Positions 12,331 through 22,954 of a stretch of 39,662 nt of DNA are shown piece after piece. A program made the translations under genes and the position numbers. How positions within the stretch are numbered: position 1 is the stretch's first letter; each line of letters opens with the position of its first letter. The DNA comes from Gamarada debralockiae (lineage: Eukaryota; Ascomycota; Leotiomycetes; Helotiales; Hyphodiscaceae): NCBI GenBank assembly GCA_002803225.1, contig NXFV01000995.1, forward strand, positions 1 to 39,662, in the 5' to 3' direction. Under the pieces are notes generated by a model that worked only from the letters and a program-made list of their open reading frames with translations, did no database searches and was not told the origin of the DNA.

Positions 12331-12681
12331 AGAATTCCTTAGTAAGGAACGTGGTATCGCAGGTAAAGAATGCGGAGTGAGAAGGACTGATAAGATAACG
12401 ATAAAGGTTGGGGGGGTAACACGCGGGTTAAAAGACAGGGGTTGAAGGTGGGTTTGCCATTTAAAAGGAACTCTATTTTCTGTATATACTGTATATCCAT
12501 ATAAAGAACGCGGTTCTTAGCTAAACCTCTACTTAGTTTGGTGTCCCTGTACTTATAGTGTTTCTTGAATGTGACATGCAAGATGTTCAGACCTAGATTA
12601 TGCTGTGTAACCATACCACATAAGAACAACGCATCTGAAATGGAAACCTCAATTCTATTCTCTTCTTTTCTTTCCGACATC

Positions 12682-15597
12682 ATGTCTAAATGGCCGTCTA
12701 GTGGTTTTAGCTGGGCACTTCCAGGCCTAAATGAGCGTGAATTTGCAGCGCTTGTCAACCTTCTCCTCCTCCGACATGGGAAGCAACTTGAACCAATATC
12801 ACGCCACGATAACCTGGCAGACAACGAAGAATCTAGCGATCATGATGACGGTGAAAGCGATGACACAAATGTTCGTCGTCGGATTTCGGACTCAGGTCAG
12901 GCACGACTCAAAAGACGTTTCCTTGACAGGTTTGCAGAGTTCGTGGCTCAAGAGAAAGGAGCGAGATTTGTTGCGTGTGCGGTGATGAAGGAGCAGGAAG
13001 CAGATGTCACTATATGGATTTCAAGGAACGAGGGTTTCAAACCAGGAGACGTGAGGTTTTTCGAACAGTTTGCGGAGCTTTTGAGCTCTCACGCAACATC
13101 ACATGGTAAGGAAGATTCTACTATCAGTTCGACCCTCAATCAGATAACTTTATACCTGTAGATGCTGAATCCGCCGAGCACGATATCTGGTTCCAAATGC
13201 TGAACTACTCAGCCCCACGTCTCGAACAGAACTACATCCCAGACACAAGAGCGAAATTCAAGGCCTGCAGCGACCAGCTTGCCACTGAATCTCATTCGCA
13301 ATTGTGGGACATTGATCCTCTTTTAATGCAAAGTTTGCATCAGCTACGTGACATGATATTCAGCAGCAATCACAAGGGAGTCGAATTGCATGATATTCTC
13401 GTTCGACAAGCATACAAGATTCGCAAACTTGAGAGCATCAAGAAATACCTGGAACCTTCACCAATGCCGTCGCAGAACCTTAAAAGGCTCTCTGAGCTTT
13501 GCCTCAGCGTATGCTTTCTGGGACGACTTCGAGCGGCTTTCGACGCCTCGATCGACATCTTATCTGTACTACCAAGTTTCGAGAACGTCACAATACGCTG
13601 CATTCCTCACACCAAGAATTCGAAGCTATCAACAACGCCACTGAACTTGACGGAAATATTGAAATTGCTTCATTTCAAGCTTGAGGAGTCAACAATTGCC
13701 CAGTTGATCCCTCGGAAGCAGCCTTTATCCTTATCTAAAGCGAATGAGGCTTTCGATATCCTTCAGCGACAGAAAAGGAACAATCACGCAGAGGTACAAA
13801 TGGTCATGTACCTGGCCAGCATTGAGGCCCAAGATGATGTGTATCAGTACCTAGGATGTAGCAAGTATAGTTGCTTCATGTGTTGGAATTTCCTTGAGGC
13901 TTACGGTAAATTGACCACTAGAGGTTGTCATGGAAAGCTATACAGCCAATGGACAGTCCCGGAAAGACTTGGGATTCCTGACAACGGTGTGGAGAGATTA
14001 GTGAAAGCTGTTACTTGGACTCAATGGAAACTCCAGCAAAAGCTCAAACTGACGGTCGATCGGACCCTTCCTCATGCTGCAGAATCCACAATTGGAGCTA
14101 GTAGTTCTTTTAACGACCCTATACCGGAACATTCCCTGTCGTGTTCAATGAGTCAGCTTTATTTGGAGAATAGATCGAGGGCAGGAAGAGAGCAGAATTT
14201 CCTGACACGTCTTTTCAAGTATGTTCATATTTCATCCCTCCATATGAGCGACAATAAAGGCTGATGAATTCTTGTTGGAGTATGACGGCAAGGCAGCTCG
14301 GATTCGACACAGATCCGGAAATCACAGCTGAGGCTGAAGATGGTACTGATCCAAATCATGCTGATGCAGAAGCTTTGATATCCCAATCACCTGCAACTCG
14401 GCGGCCAACAACTGGAGAATGCCAAGTGTGTGAGAGGGAAACCACCCGAACTTGCAGTGATTGCGATAGGGACTGGTTCTGCAGTGAGTTCTGCCAGAAA
14501 CAGAGATATGGATACCATCTGTTCTTATGCTCACCTAACCGGCCGCTCACCACTGCCGATACTCTTTACCAAGATTGTGCAGAAGATCTCTTGCCAACTG
14601 ACGACGACGTCCTACAAGATTTTGGCTTTAACCGTCTCCCATCAACATCTGATCAGTCAAAACTCTTCGGCTTGTACAGAGGTCTTTGGCTTATGGAGAT
14701 CCCTGTCGAAGACATCCATAAATGGCAGTCAGAAGGATCTCTCGCCGAAAATATCAGTAAGATTTACAACGAGATTCCGGAACGCAGCCGCGGCGGATAT
14801 TTCCCTTGGTTTTTGAAAAACCAGCATGTCGTAGACAGGTCAAGGAATCGTTGAAAGTCACCATTGAAACTTTCTTTGACGAAGCCAGGCTACATTTATC
14901 TCCAGAAGATCGGGACAAGAATCCAGCCTGCTTGGAGCCTGAAGCTCAAAGAAAAGCCTTCCAACTCTTGGCAATGGCCTTGCACATGGCCCACCCACCA
15001 CCTAGTCACCCTGCCTGGTACGACTTCGGATTTTGCGTCTGTAACTCCCAATTCGAGGAAAGTCGTCTTGGTAGCCTATATACCTCTCTGCTGGTCGGCA
15101 ATAAGTTCTACGACGAATTCAACACATTAATGCCTCGTTCCCCTATTCCTAATCGCTTGCTGCCAAAAGTCAAAACGTGCACCTTCACAGAATTCTGGAA
15201 AGCTTTCGAGTCGGCCACACTCATTGAACTTATGGATTCTAAGGCTTTGAAGAATGATCGAGAAGCGTTCATACATTTGGACACTTTCCTGTCGTATGGG
15301 CTAAATGAACCCCACCCGTCTGTCTGGAAGCTCAAGGAATACCTCGCCTATGTAGACTCGAGCACGACTCCGTGCCCGCCACCTGTGCGTCCCGATTATG
15401 GTTTCTTCAACTGTGAGAACTTCCTACAGACGCAAGCTCTCAGGGATATATATCGTCGGCTGTTGAACGAGGCGGATCCGATTGATCTGCATGAGGCGTG
15501 TATTCAAGGTACATTGTATGAATTTGCTTCGAGGTATATCACGGTGGAAGCTCAGTACAAGAGGTTGATGAGGAATTTGTATCCTTTGAAGGATTAA
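12682..15597 (+). CDS. OTT_1508-like deaminase with MYND zinc finger
   Basis: A large multi-exon gene. Exon 1 ends at 13105; intron 13106-13161 (gtaagg, acctgtag). Exon 2 is 13162-14218 and carries the zinc-dependent deaminase core: HAEVQMVMYLAS (His near residue 350, catalytic Glu two on) and, about 30 residues later, CSKYSCFMCWNF with the C-x2-C pair. This matches the fungal OTT_1508-like branch of the cytidine-deaminase fold. An intron then starts at 14219 (gtatgt; acceptor 14259 or about 14290). Next is a MYND finger (CQVCERETTRTCSDC, then FCSEFCQKQRYGYHLFLC) and a long helical region to TAA at 15597. In-frame ATGs at 12583, 12640 and 12682 are all possible starts; I chose the one opening MSKWPSSGFSWALPG. 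The frame breaks near 14840 (stop at 14852), while coding quality continues in another frame. Substrate is unknown; family members are suspected nucleic-acid or nucleotide deaminases. Confidence 0.75.
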
Positions 15598-15636
15598 TGA
15601 GGAAGATGAACAGGATCATGCATCAAATCAACGCAC

Positions 15637-16080
15637 TTACTTCATTAATATATCTTCATAAAGGTCCAGCTCCGGTGACTCAACATCAAATAAGGGTACG
15701 GTCAAATACTCATTCTTTGTGCCTTCCTTTCCGAGTATATAAAAGCGGTGGCATCGCTGAGAGTTCCCTACTTGATAAAACACTGCTTGCAAGCCGCCTG
15801 CTGGTTTGATAATGCGAGGAAGTCTAGGGGTAAAAGCTGATAAGATAAGGCTTGGCGAGCCAGTAGGACATTTGCTTTGCCCCACTGCTATCGGCCACAA
15901 GTGCTTCTTATCATAGGGGTCATCTCTAGTCACAAGTTCTTAGGATTCAGATGTATTTCCGCAGCTGTGCAATTCTCCCATTCATGCCGCAATCCCCCCA
16001 ACCCAGCTCTTAGTGCAGCCGCCAGTTGTAGTTCCAACCCCTTCTCAGGAAGAAGCCCCAAGCCTTGCCGCACGAGGCCA
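15637..16080 (-). pseudogene. Unrecognised coding relic, 3' end
   Basis: The minus strand reads protein-like in two successive frames: LLPEKGLELQLAAALRAGL and ENCTAAEIHLNPKNL, then after a 1-nt slip near 15935 TRDDPYDKKHLWPIAVGQSK to ELDLYEDILMK and TAA at 15637. I do not recognise a family. It lies against the mariner relic and ends 40 bp from the convergent deaminase gene. It could be the C-terminus of a gene cut by transposition. Confidence 0.35.
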
Positions 16081-16405
16081 ATCGAGGGGTTGTATAGCCA
16101 TATCTTCGAACCATTTCTTTACCGTCTTAGCTGTATGGATTGGGGCATTTTCTTGAATGTCCGGTTCCTAGATCTTAAGCAGCTGGTCGTCCAGTACTTC
16201 GAGGTAGTCTGTGCGGAGTACCTATGCTTCTTTTGTTGGCAGGTCCAAAAGGTACGGTTAGGGCGCGTCATAGTGCGCCGTGGTTTGCGGTGCGCCGCGG
16301 TTTGGGTCAGAACCACGGTCCGGTTTAAGTGAAATTAGGACCTGTGCTACTATAGGACGACCCGCATTCTACTGCAGTTTGCCAAGCTCCACGGCGCACT
16401 ATATA
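16060..16405 (-). mobile_element. Tc1/mariner transposase relic with terminal-repeat traces
   Basis: The minus strand encodes YLEVLDDQLLKI, an in-frame TAG, then DIQENAPIHTAKTVKKWF and EDMAIQPLDWP. This is the DDE core of a Tc1/mariner-type transposase: (Q)xNAPIHTA carries the second catalytic Asp/Asn region, and xxLDWP normally leads into PPYSPDLNPIE. The sequence departs from the family right after DWP, so the last catalytic block is lost. Just upstream the 14-mer atagtgcgccgtgg (16270-16283) recurs inverted as ccacggcgcactat (16390-16403), probably terminal or subterminal repeats. Dead fragment. Confidence 0.65.
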
Positions 16406-16694
16406 CAGCTAGGGCTAAAGCTAGCTACGCGTGACCTCCCATGACTTACATCTGACATTTTAAATAAAATTATGTAGTTTTTAATTATTTTAACAGGTCT
16501 CATAAGAGTTTTTTTTTTTCCTTTCCTTTTAATTATCTATTATTATTGCCTATAATATATAAAATAAAGAAAGAAATCATAAACACGTAATTAAATCTAA
16601 CTTAACTTTAAGATCGATTTTCAAAGCTCTCCCTTACTCTTACTCTCTCTTTGTTACTTTTAAGCTTGAATTTTAAATTACATTACTTGCGGCA

Positions 16695-16840
16695 AGACAG
16701 AAGAGCTCCAAGTGGCTCGCTTTTACAGGTACAAGGACCTTGGACGGAAGGACCATGTTGTCATTTCGAGAGTGGAAGCTGAAGATGATGATCACTATGA
16801 TTCTGGAGGGCGACGTACATCAAAAAAGTCGTCGCAATGA
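16695..16840 (+). pseudogene. Short coding-like fragment
   Basis: A plus-strand frame reads GKTEELQVARFYRYKDLGRK, then HVVISRVEAEDDDHYD and a basic end before TGA at 16840. It sits directly after an AT-rich, gene-less tract (16440-16690). It could be the last exon of a lost gene or part of an element. No family recognised. Confidence 0.25.
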
Positions 16841-17219
16841 GTTCATCCGAGGTCTGCTCTCACTTTTACCCCACACTTCGCGCTATCCCAACTGCCAATC
16901 CCCCCCCTTTCCCCTTTGAGGCCTTCCCGGAAGAAGCCACGGGGAGATTGCCAGAAAATGGGGAACTTACAAGTTCGATGGTGCTTTAATCTTGTTTCCT
17001 CGTCGAATGGCACCCTCCGCTGTCCGAAGTATTTGCGTGGTCGATGAGTCGGCTCCGAGGTTTTGTGAGGTGTCGTGAGATTGTAGTTGGTTGCATGTGA
17101 GAAGGAAGACAGAAAAATGGTTAAATGTGTGCGAGAGTGTGAAGGCTTGAAGCTGAAGGTATCTCGAGTTAGATGGTAGGATTTTTTGTTATTTTCCCTC
17201 AATCCTTACCTCGTTTGCG

Positions 17220-17345
17220 TGCGCGCTTAGCCTCGGCGCACGTGATCCCTCGCCGCTTTTCTCACCCTCGCTTCACCCTATCCTCGCCCCTCCTCACCCC
17301 ACTCATCTCTGCTCACCTCTGCTCACCTAACCCCAGCAGCTCAAC
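17220..17345 (+). repeat. Dispersed CT-rich repeat, copy A
   Basis: Pyrimidine-rich unit with recurring ctcacc/ctcgc words. It shares an aligned stretch with copy C (31935 on): GCGTGCNCGCT, then CACNTGANCCCTCGC, then CTCACCCTCGC. Both copies run on to a block of (g)ctcacc words and cagcagctc/ctagcagctc. Likely the leader or end of a mobile element. Confidence 0.55.
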
Positions 17346-17479
17346 CCCTGTTGTCCTTAGTGTAGTACTAGGGTAGTGGACTATTCTAGTAGTGTAATTC
17401 TCAAGACAGTAATAAGGGGAATTCGCCAAAACTCAATTTTATGTTATTTGATCTAATGTTTAATATAGGGGGGAAGTTG

Positions 17480-17722
17480 TGTGGGCAGACACTTCCTGGA
17501 ACACAAGCCCGTGCTCGGTAGACTAGTGGGTTAGCCGGCGACGACTTGGCTAGTCTCTGGCCGTAAGTGCTGTGTGTGTGTAGGGTTCGAATCCCTGCCC
17601 CCTCCTAGGGCTTGGCGACCCCTAGTTCTGTCTCGTGGCCTTGCCCCCACGTTAAAAGCAAAGGCAGGCGTCCGGAAGCCTTAAGAAGGACTAGAGTACT
17701 ACCACTGTCTAGTATAATACTA
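17480..17722 (+). mobile_element. tRNA-derived SINE-like unit
   Basis: Contains a textbook RNA polymerase III B box, GGTTCGAATCC (17584-17594), within a good T-arm (AGGG, loop, CCCT), and an A-box-like GGTAGACTAGTGGG about 65 bp upstream. No matching acceptor stem can be folded, and about 120 bp of non-tRNA sequence follows, so it is a tRNA-derived element rather than a working tRNA. Sequences on both sides (about 17355-17390 and 17687-17722) look like imperfect inverted copies. Confidence 0.5.
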
Positions 17723-18039
17723 CAGAGGAATAAATAGCTTGCCAGCTATTCAAATATAGGCCACTTCTTCCTCGAGTGATTCATGGATAGCGCAATTCTG
17801 AGCAGATGGAGCCTCTTCAGGCATTTGCTAGCGAAGGGTCGGTGAGGGCTTTTAGTAGGCAAAGGGCAAGAAGGGTTTTTTCTGAACATTACAGAACAAC
17901 AAAGACTGAGCTACAATCTGCTTCTATGTCATGTATTTACAGAATCTTGTATAATAGATTGCTGATGAGTAGCCAGCTGAGGTTAATGTGTAAGAGGACG
18001 TGACAGCGAGGACACTAGTGCTTTGGAACGCTGGCAGTG

Positions 18040-18182
18040 CGCCGACTTACAGCAGGAAGGTGGACAGATTGAACTCAAGGGTTTTTGTCCGAAGAGGTCT
18101 CCCTTGGGGATTTGTAGCTACAGATGCCCGCATAGCTCATTAGCTAGATCGGTGTAAGACAAATCAATCAATCAATCAATGT
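18040..18182 (+). mobile_element. 3' end of a non-LTR-like retroelement with (AATC)n tail
   Basis: The sequence around ctagatcggtgtaagacaa is followed by a short tetranucleotide array (aatc, five times, ending aatg, about 18161-18180). Short tandem arrays at the 3' end are a mark of non-LTR retrotransposons and their SINE partners. Upstream (17800-18000) is an ORF-like remnant with no clear family. Confidence 0.35.
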
Positions 18183-18714
18183 TTAATATATTGTTGGTTG
18201 GAACTGCCTATTCTGGTATAGCCTGTATTTTCCCCTCTTTTGTAGTATAAGAGAGCTTCCCCTCCTTGTATTTCAGCTCCTTAGATATCAAGCTAGCTCT
18301 AAAAATGCTACTATATTTCGCCCCTAACCAGCTCAACTGACATATATATTATGGTCATTTCGCTGTTTCAGCTATTCTTTCGATGCCCCGGCCTCCCTTC
18401 CCTTCCATTCGTACTATTTTCATGTTCCCTACTGAGAAGATCTCTACCTAGTGATTTGTTTGGTCTTCTCTCATATCCAATCTCCAGAGGTAAAATGCTC
18501 GTTTATTGTCTCCGAGCACGCTAGAATAGTTGTTAAAGGCTGTCCAACTTGTCCTGGTGCTCAGGAGAGAGACAGTTACAGATTGCAAGGATAAGGTACC
18601 GGTGCATCTTCTGGTGGCTTGATACGCTAAAAAGTGCCGGTTACTATAGTCATTTGAGAGTTTGACCGACTCCAATTAACCTATATATTATTCAACGACC
18701 AAAGTGATAACCAA
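18183..18714. other. Intergenic, no gene seen
   Basis: About 530 bp downstream of the membrane-protein gene. Moderately AT-rich, short ORFs only. Confidence 0.35.
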
Positions 18715-20922
18715 CTATCTAATACTCTCCTTAAACCCAAAAGCTAAAATCTCTTTCCCTTCCTTATCCTGACTCCCAATCAGCGTCCCAAGCCTCAATT
18801 TCACCCTCCTAACATCCTCCTCACCCCTAACAAGTGCATCCAACTCCTCATTCCTTGTCTTCTTCATCACCTCCGAGAACAGGCCCTGACGCACCGCTCC
18901 CTGCACGCCGGTCGCCCACACCCCCACGACGGCCGCCACGCTCGCACACCCAAACGCGATCCCGTACGACAGCAACAGGTACAGCGGATGGTACTCATAC
19001 ACACTCCTCGTATTCGACGTCGTGATGTTGCGCGCCGCTATATCCGGATCCGTTAGCTCAACGGCGCTCATGTAGCTCAGGGTGATGTTGTTAGCAAGGT
19101 CCTCGATGGCGCGGGGCAGGGTGCCGTTGCGACACATGCCGGGCTGGATGGCAAAGGCGTTGGCGAAGGCGCTGCTCTCGTTGGTGGTCAGCACCGTGGA
19201 GACGTCACGGAAGGGGCTGTCTTGGATATCCGAGCAGGCGATGAGACCTGTGCTGAGGATATTGCTGTAGGGCGTGTTGAGAATCTGCTGCTGAGGGTTC
19301 AAGTTCAGGTACGAGGTACCCATTGAGAGATTTCCCATCAGGATGCCGCTCAGCGCCCAGAAGTGGGCGTAGTAGGCTTGGTAGATACTTTCGACCTCGG
19401 TTTCTTCGAGTACCACGTCTCGCTGGGTGACGTACTGAGCTCCGTTTATAGAACCGAACGTGACGGAGAATGAGGTGTTGAGAGGCCTGCAGACGAAGCT
19501 TGAGGTGGACGTTTGGACCCATAGCTGAAGAGACGTATAAGTGCAGTAAGGCCCACACATTGGACTTGGGCTTGGAAGCCAGAAGTTCGGTGCATCTGAC
19601 GGGAGCCCAGGTGCCCATGCGGAAAAGAGAAGCCAACCCTTCTGGCCTTTTTCCCAATATGAATCGTTGACCTGAGAGTATATAAACGTGGAGTCATTTT
19701 CTTCAAATTGACTGGTGACATCATTGAAAACAGACTGCTCCGTGCTATTTGCTTCGCTGCATTGCACTGAAGGGCCGTAGAACGTCAGGTCGTAGGACCA
19801 GTCCAGAGCCTGGACCGGCGGTGTGATGGAGACGACGTCGAAACTTGTTGCAGCTTGTGTAGCGAGCGTCACCGTAACTGCATCCGCTTGCCAACTTGTC
19901 GGATCGCCGTTGTAACCCCATGACGGCAGCGAGTAATTCAGAACCATTATAGGAACTGAAACGGTGATGTTTCTGGGGACCACGGAAAGAGTGGCCGGTG
20001 GTGCCACACCTGCCAATCCTAAGCACCTAGAGACCACCTTAGCCATGTTTACCACGAAGCGTGGGGGAGGGGCCTGATACCAGAATATGACACCAAGGAG
20101 AAAGGCACCTCGGGCACTCTTGAAGAGCTCACCGCTAAAGACGCTTCGTGAACTACTTGTTAAGGAAAACAGTTTATCCAGGCCCGCTATGTTTAGAATT
20201 TCAGTTTTGTGATCGGCAAGGTCAAGTCCTACAAAGTGATTTGATTCGTTTGGAAATGGCTACTTACAGATTGTTAAAGGCCTTTTCTGCACAACGATCC
20301 ACACGTATTGCTGAAATACAGCAGCCGTAGTCGCCTGATAGGCCAAACAGATAAGAAAAGCAAATGCAGTCCCAAATCGAAGCGGCCATGCTTGCTTCGC
20401 TGCATCGCCTGCTGTGTGGCCGCTCAGCGCTTGGTAGTAGAAATGATGGCCCAGAGATAAGAGGAGGCCGGTCGCAAGCAAAGCCCAGATAAACGTAGTT
20501 GTCTGCCGGTTTTTCCCACCTAACATAGATTCCAGCGCAGGGTATTGAATCGTAGGCCGATGCTGTCTGGAAGCTTCGTGAAGGATCTCAGGAGCATCAT
20601 GAAGATTTGACGAGGGAAGAGGGGAGACTCTTTCTCGAGCATTTTTCGAGGGATATATGGTAGGGGAATCCGAGATTGATATATTCAAAGAGGCTGCATC
20701 TTGTGCGGATAGAGTCGAAATTGGTCGAAGACGCAAATCCAACTCGTAATCTTCGAATGGCAATTCATTGGGGTCTGAGTAGCGATTGTTGCTCTTGTTG
20801 AAATTCCTGGTCGTGCCGTGCTGGGCAGTGCTGAGGAGCGATCGCTGCTCTGTACTTGCAGGTTTCTGTGGGATTGTTAAGCTCATTGATGCTGGCCTGG
20901 AAGTTGAAGAAGTATGCGGCAT
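18715..20922 (-). CDS. Fungal multi-pass membrane protein ('formylmethionine deformylase-like' family)
   Basis: A two-exon gene of 708 residues. Exon 1 (20268-20922) begins MPHTSSTSRP and has a Ser/Pro-rich cytosolic N-terminus. Two hydrophobic segments follow (WALLATGLLLSLGHHFYYQ; GTAFAFLICLAYQATTAAVF). Intron 20187-20267 (gtaagt; branch ctaaac; catag) restores the frame into GLDKLFSLTSSS and a third segment (GAFLLGVIFWYQ). A long, Cys-containing, N-glycosylation-rich (NST, NDS, NTS, NLS, NIT) outer domain follows, then a final membrane helix near LYLLLSYGIAFGCASVAAVV and a short cytosolic tail ending FGFKESIR. The layout fits a fungal family often labelled 'formylmethionine deformylase-like', a name with no enzymatic support. 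Likely plasma-membrane or vacuolar; function unknown. Confidence 0.85.
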
Positions 20923-21084
20923 GAGAGATCAAGTAAAGTCGATTCAAGAGGAGTTATGAGGATCTAAAAGAGCTTTCGAGACACAGAGGTGCTTTAACAT
21001 TCCTTGGGTTGCAAGCTCTCCTGCTTCTTATTGGCTGGGTCATCCAAAGTTTGGCCCCTAAGTATAAGCAACAATCGCTCCATA

Positions 21085-21176
21085 CAGCCAGCGAGTGGTT
21101 GTGCTATCCTCAACATGAGCATCCAATTGACAGCTGACAACACTCGTGCAACTCTCCGGCTGTTCTGTGTCTCCTG
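21085..21176. repeat. Imperfect duplicated block, copy 1
   Basis: cag(c/a)cagcgagtgg, then ttgacag(c/a)tgacaac/ccac and (c)tctcctg, recurs at 21365-21444. The two copies are about 280 bp apart in the same orientation and differ mainly by transitions and a small indel. Confidence 0.5.
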
Positions 21177-21364
21177 TAATGACAGCCTCGGTCCAGTTTC
21201 GCCTTAAGAGATTTGCCTCTGGGTATTTATGCATCATGTACTCTGCTTTCAGGCTCACCGAAGGCTTGGCAGAAAAGCCCGGAGGCAGCAAAGGCCAATA
21301 GCCTTCACTATTAACAGGCAGGGGTATACAGATACGTTGTGCTTGCTTAGAGTATGTATTAATT

Positions 21365-21444
21365 CAGACAGCGAGTGGCAATGTAATCTTCAGTTGACAG
21401 ATGACACCACTTGTGCAGCTCTCTAAGCTGCACTTTATCTCCTG
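21365..21444. repeat. Imperfect duplicated block, copy 2
   Basis: Partner of 21085-21176, same orientation, upstream of the membrane-protein gene. Confidence 0.5.
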
Positions 21445-21759
21445 CGTTTCCTACGTCTCTTCTCACGCTCCAATATCAGTGGAACCTAATGCATGTAATC
21501 TTCGCACATCCCTGTGAACTGAGACTGATTTGGTGTGTGCAGGACAGTCGTGGTGCGGAATTGCTACTTTGTAGGTAGGGCGTGTGGGATCAGTGCGCTC
21601 TTTTGGATATTAATTTTTCTAAAGAAGAATATCTTTTTCGAGGGTGATAGATGGAAATTCTATTAGCATTTTAATTGGATAAGTATCTTTGCGAGGTTGG
21701 TGGAACCTTCTTTGGTTTCATTTTGGTGTGTTATTAAGATCACCAGGAAGCGGCCTGGG

Positions 21760-22010
21760 TGTAGCGACCGCGGGCCTGCGGTCGCATAGCCACCACTATA
21801 GCAAGGTTCTTCTTGTATCGTCTTGTATCTTGTGATCCCATCCCATTGAGATAAGCGTATTCTGTTTCCTACTTCCTAATCTCCCGGATCATGGAGAATC
21901 AGACTAATCGTGCACCTGAAGGGTCGCACTAAACTTTATCCCTGCGGGGTTTATTGCACTTCATCGATACGGCCGAAAATATCGAGCTATCGAACTAAAC
22001 TATAGATTTT
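21760..22010. repeat. Possible degenerate LTR with GC hairpin
   Basis: Begins tgtagcgaccgc and holds a perfect 8-bp stem, gcgaccgc/gcggtcgc, around gggcct (21765-21786). A TG start followed by a GC hairpin and a promoter-like, AT-richer body is what a solo LTR could look like, but no second LTR, CA end or target duplication was found. Confidence 0.25.
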
Positions 22011-22270
22011 CTTAACGTCGCATTGATTTTTTAATACATAGTAAACGCTATATAAGATATAGAACAGTTAAGATAATAGAGGCTAAAATTTTGGGTCTAT
22101 TTTTCAAAAGGTGGTTATACAAGAGTCCAGCCCACTCCCAGGCAAAGCAGCAGCTATGAGCGAAACCGGTTTCCTGGTCCTTGAGGAATGATTGAGCGCA
22201 CGGACCAGCTAACGGCAGTGTGAATATCACAAAGCCCGTTTTCTTCTTTGATTGTGCGTAATATTAATCC

Positions 22271-22674
22271 TCTACGCTGATGAGCGTGGGCAACCTGGCG
22301 TTCGTGCTGCAATACCAGGGAAAGTACGACGAGGCGGAGAAGCTGAACCGGCGAGCGCTGGAAGGGTGCGAGAAGGAGCTGGGTGAATAGTACCCCTCTA
22401 CGCTAATGAGCGTGGGCAACCTGGCGTTGGTGCTGTAATGCCAGGGAAAGTACGAGGAGGCGAAGAAGCTAAACCGGCGAGCGCTGGAAGGGTACAAAAA
22501 GGAGCTGGGTGAACAGCACCCTGACACACTGATAAGCGTGATCAACCTGGCGTCGGTGCTGCGATACAAGGGAAAGTACGACGAGGCGGAGAAGCTGGAC
22601 CGGCGAGCGCTGGATATATATAACCCATTGATTCTGCAGTACACAAGCACTGCATCCTTCTGTCAGGAGATTTA
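22271..22674 (+). pseudogene. TPR array fragment of NLR (STAND) type, 126-bp tandem repeats
   Basis: Three tandem units of exactly 126 bp (starting 22271, 22397, 22523), each encoding a 42-residue tetratricopeptide repeat of kinesin-light-chain/NLR type: LMSVGNLAFVLQYQGKYDEA then EKLNRRALEGCEKELGE. The open frame runs to TAA at 22672-22674 but is broken by TAG (22388-22390) and TAA (22436-22438). Comparison with the intact units shows both stops arise from C to T in CpA context. Such arrays form the sensor end of fungal NACHT/NB-ARC proteins; no nucleotide-binding domain is present nearby, so this is an orphan C-terminal piece. Confidence 0.8.
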
Positions 22675-22954
22675 ATACCTGTATAGTGTGGAGGGCAAAA
22701 AAGCACACCCACAGAAGACCCGACTGTCGTACACTTTCGCAGTGCATTTCTAACCTCTTTAGGAATTCTGCCTATCATTAGTGGGGCTCTCGATAAGGCG
22801 TAGATCCCCTACAAAAGACGAGTTCCCTTGATGATATCGTTGTAGCCATAGACGAGGTTGTGTGTGTAAAGACGTAATCCTTGAACCATTTTCTAATTTT
22901 AGCCGGCGACAGCAATTATAGCCGATGCGTCGAAACAGGTCGCCTAGCTCAATG

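Noticed and set aside
16843..17202. 119-codon minus-strand ORF rich in His/Thr/Arg
   Set aside because: No recognisable motif, and it overlaps the flank of the CT-rich repeat; probably chance.
17516..17600. A tRNA gene
   Set aside because: The T-arm and B box are good but no acceptor stem or anticodon arm can be folded; treated as SINE-like.
22271..22648. CRISPR-like array from the regular 126-bp spacing
   Set aside because: The units are fully coding TPRs without spacers; the organism is a eukaryote.
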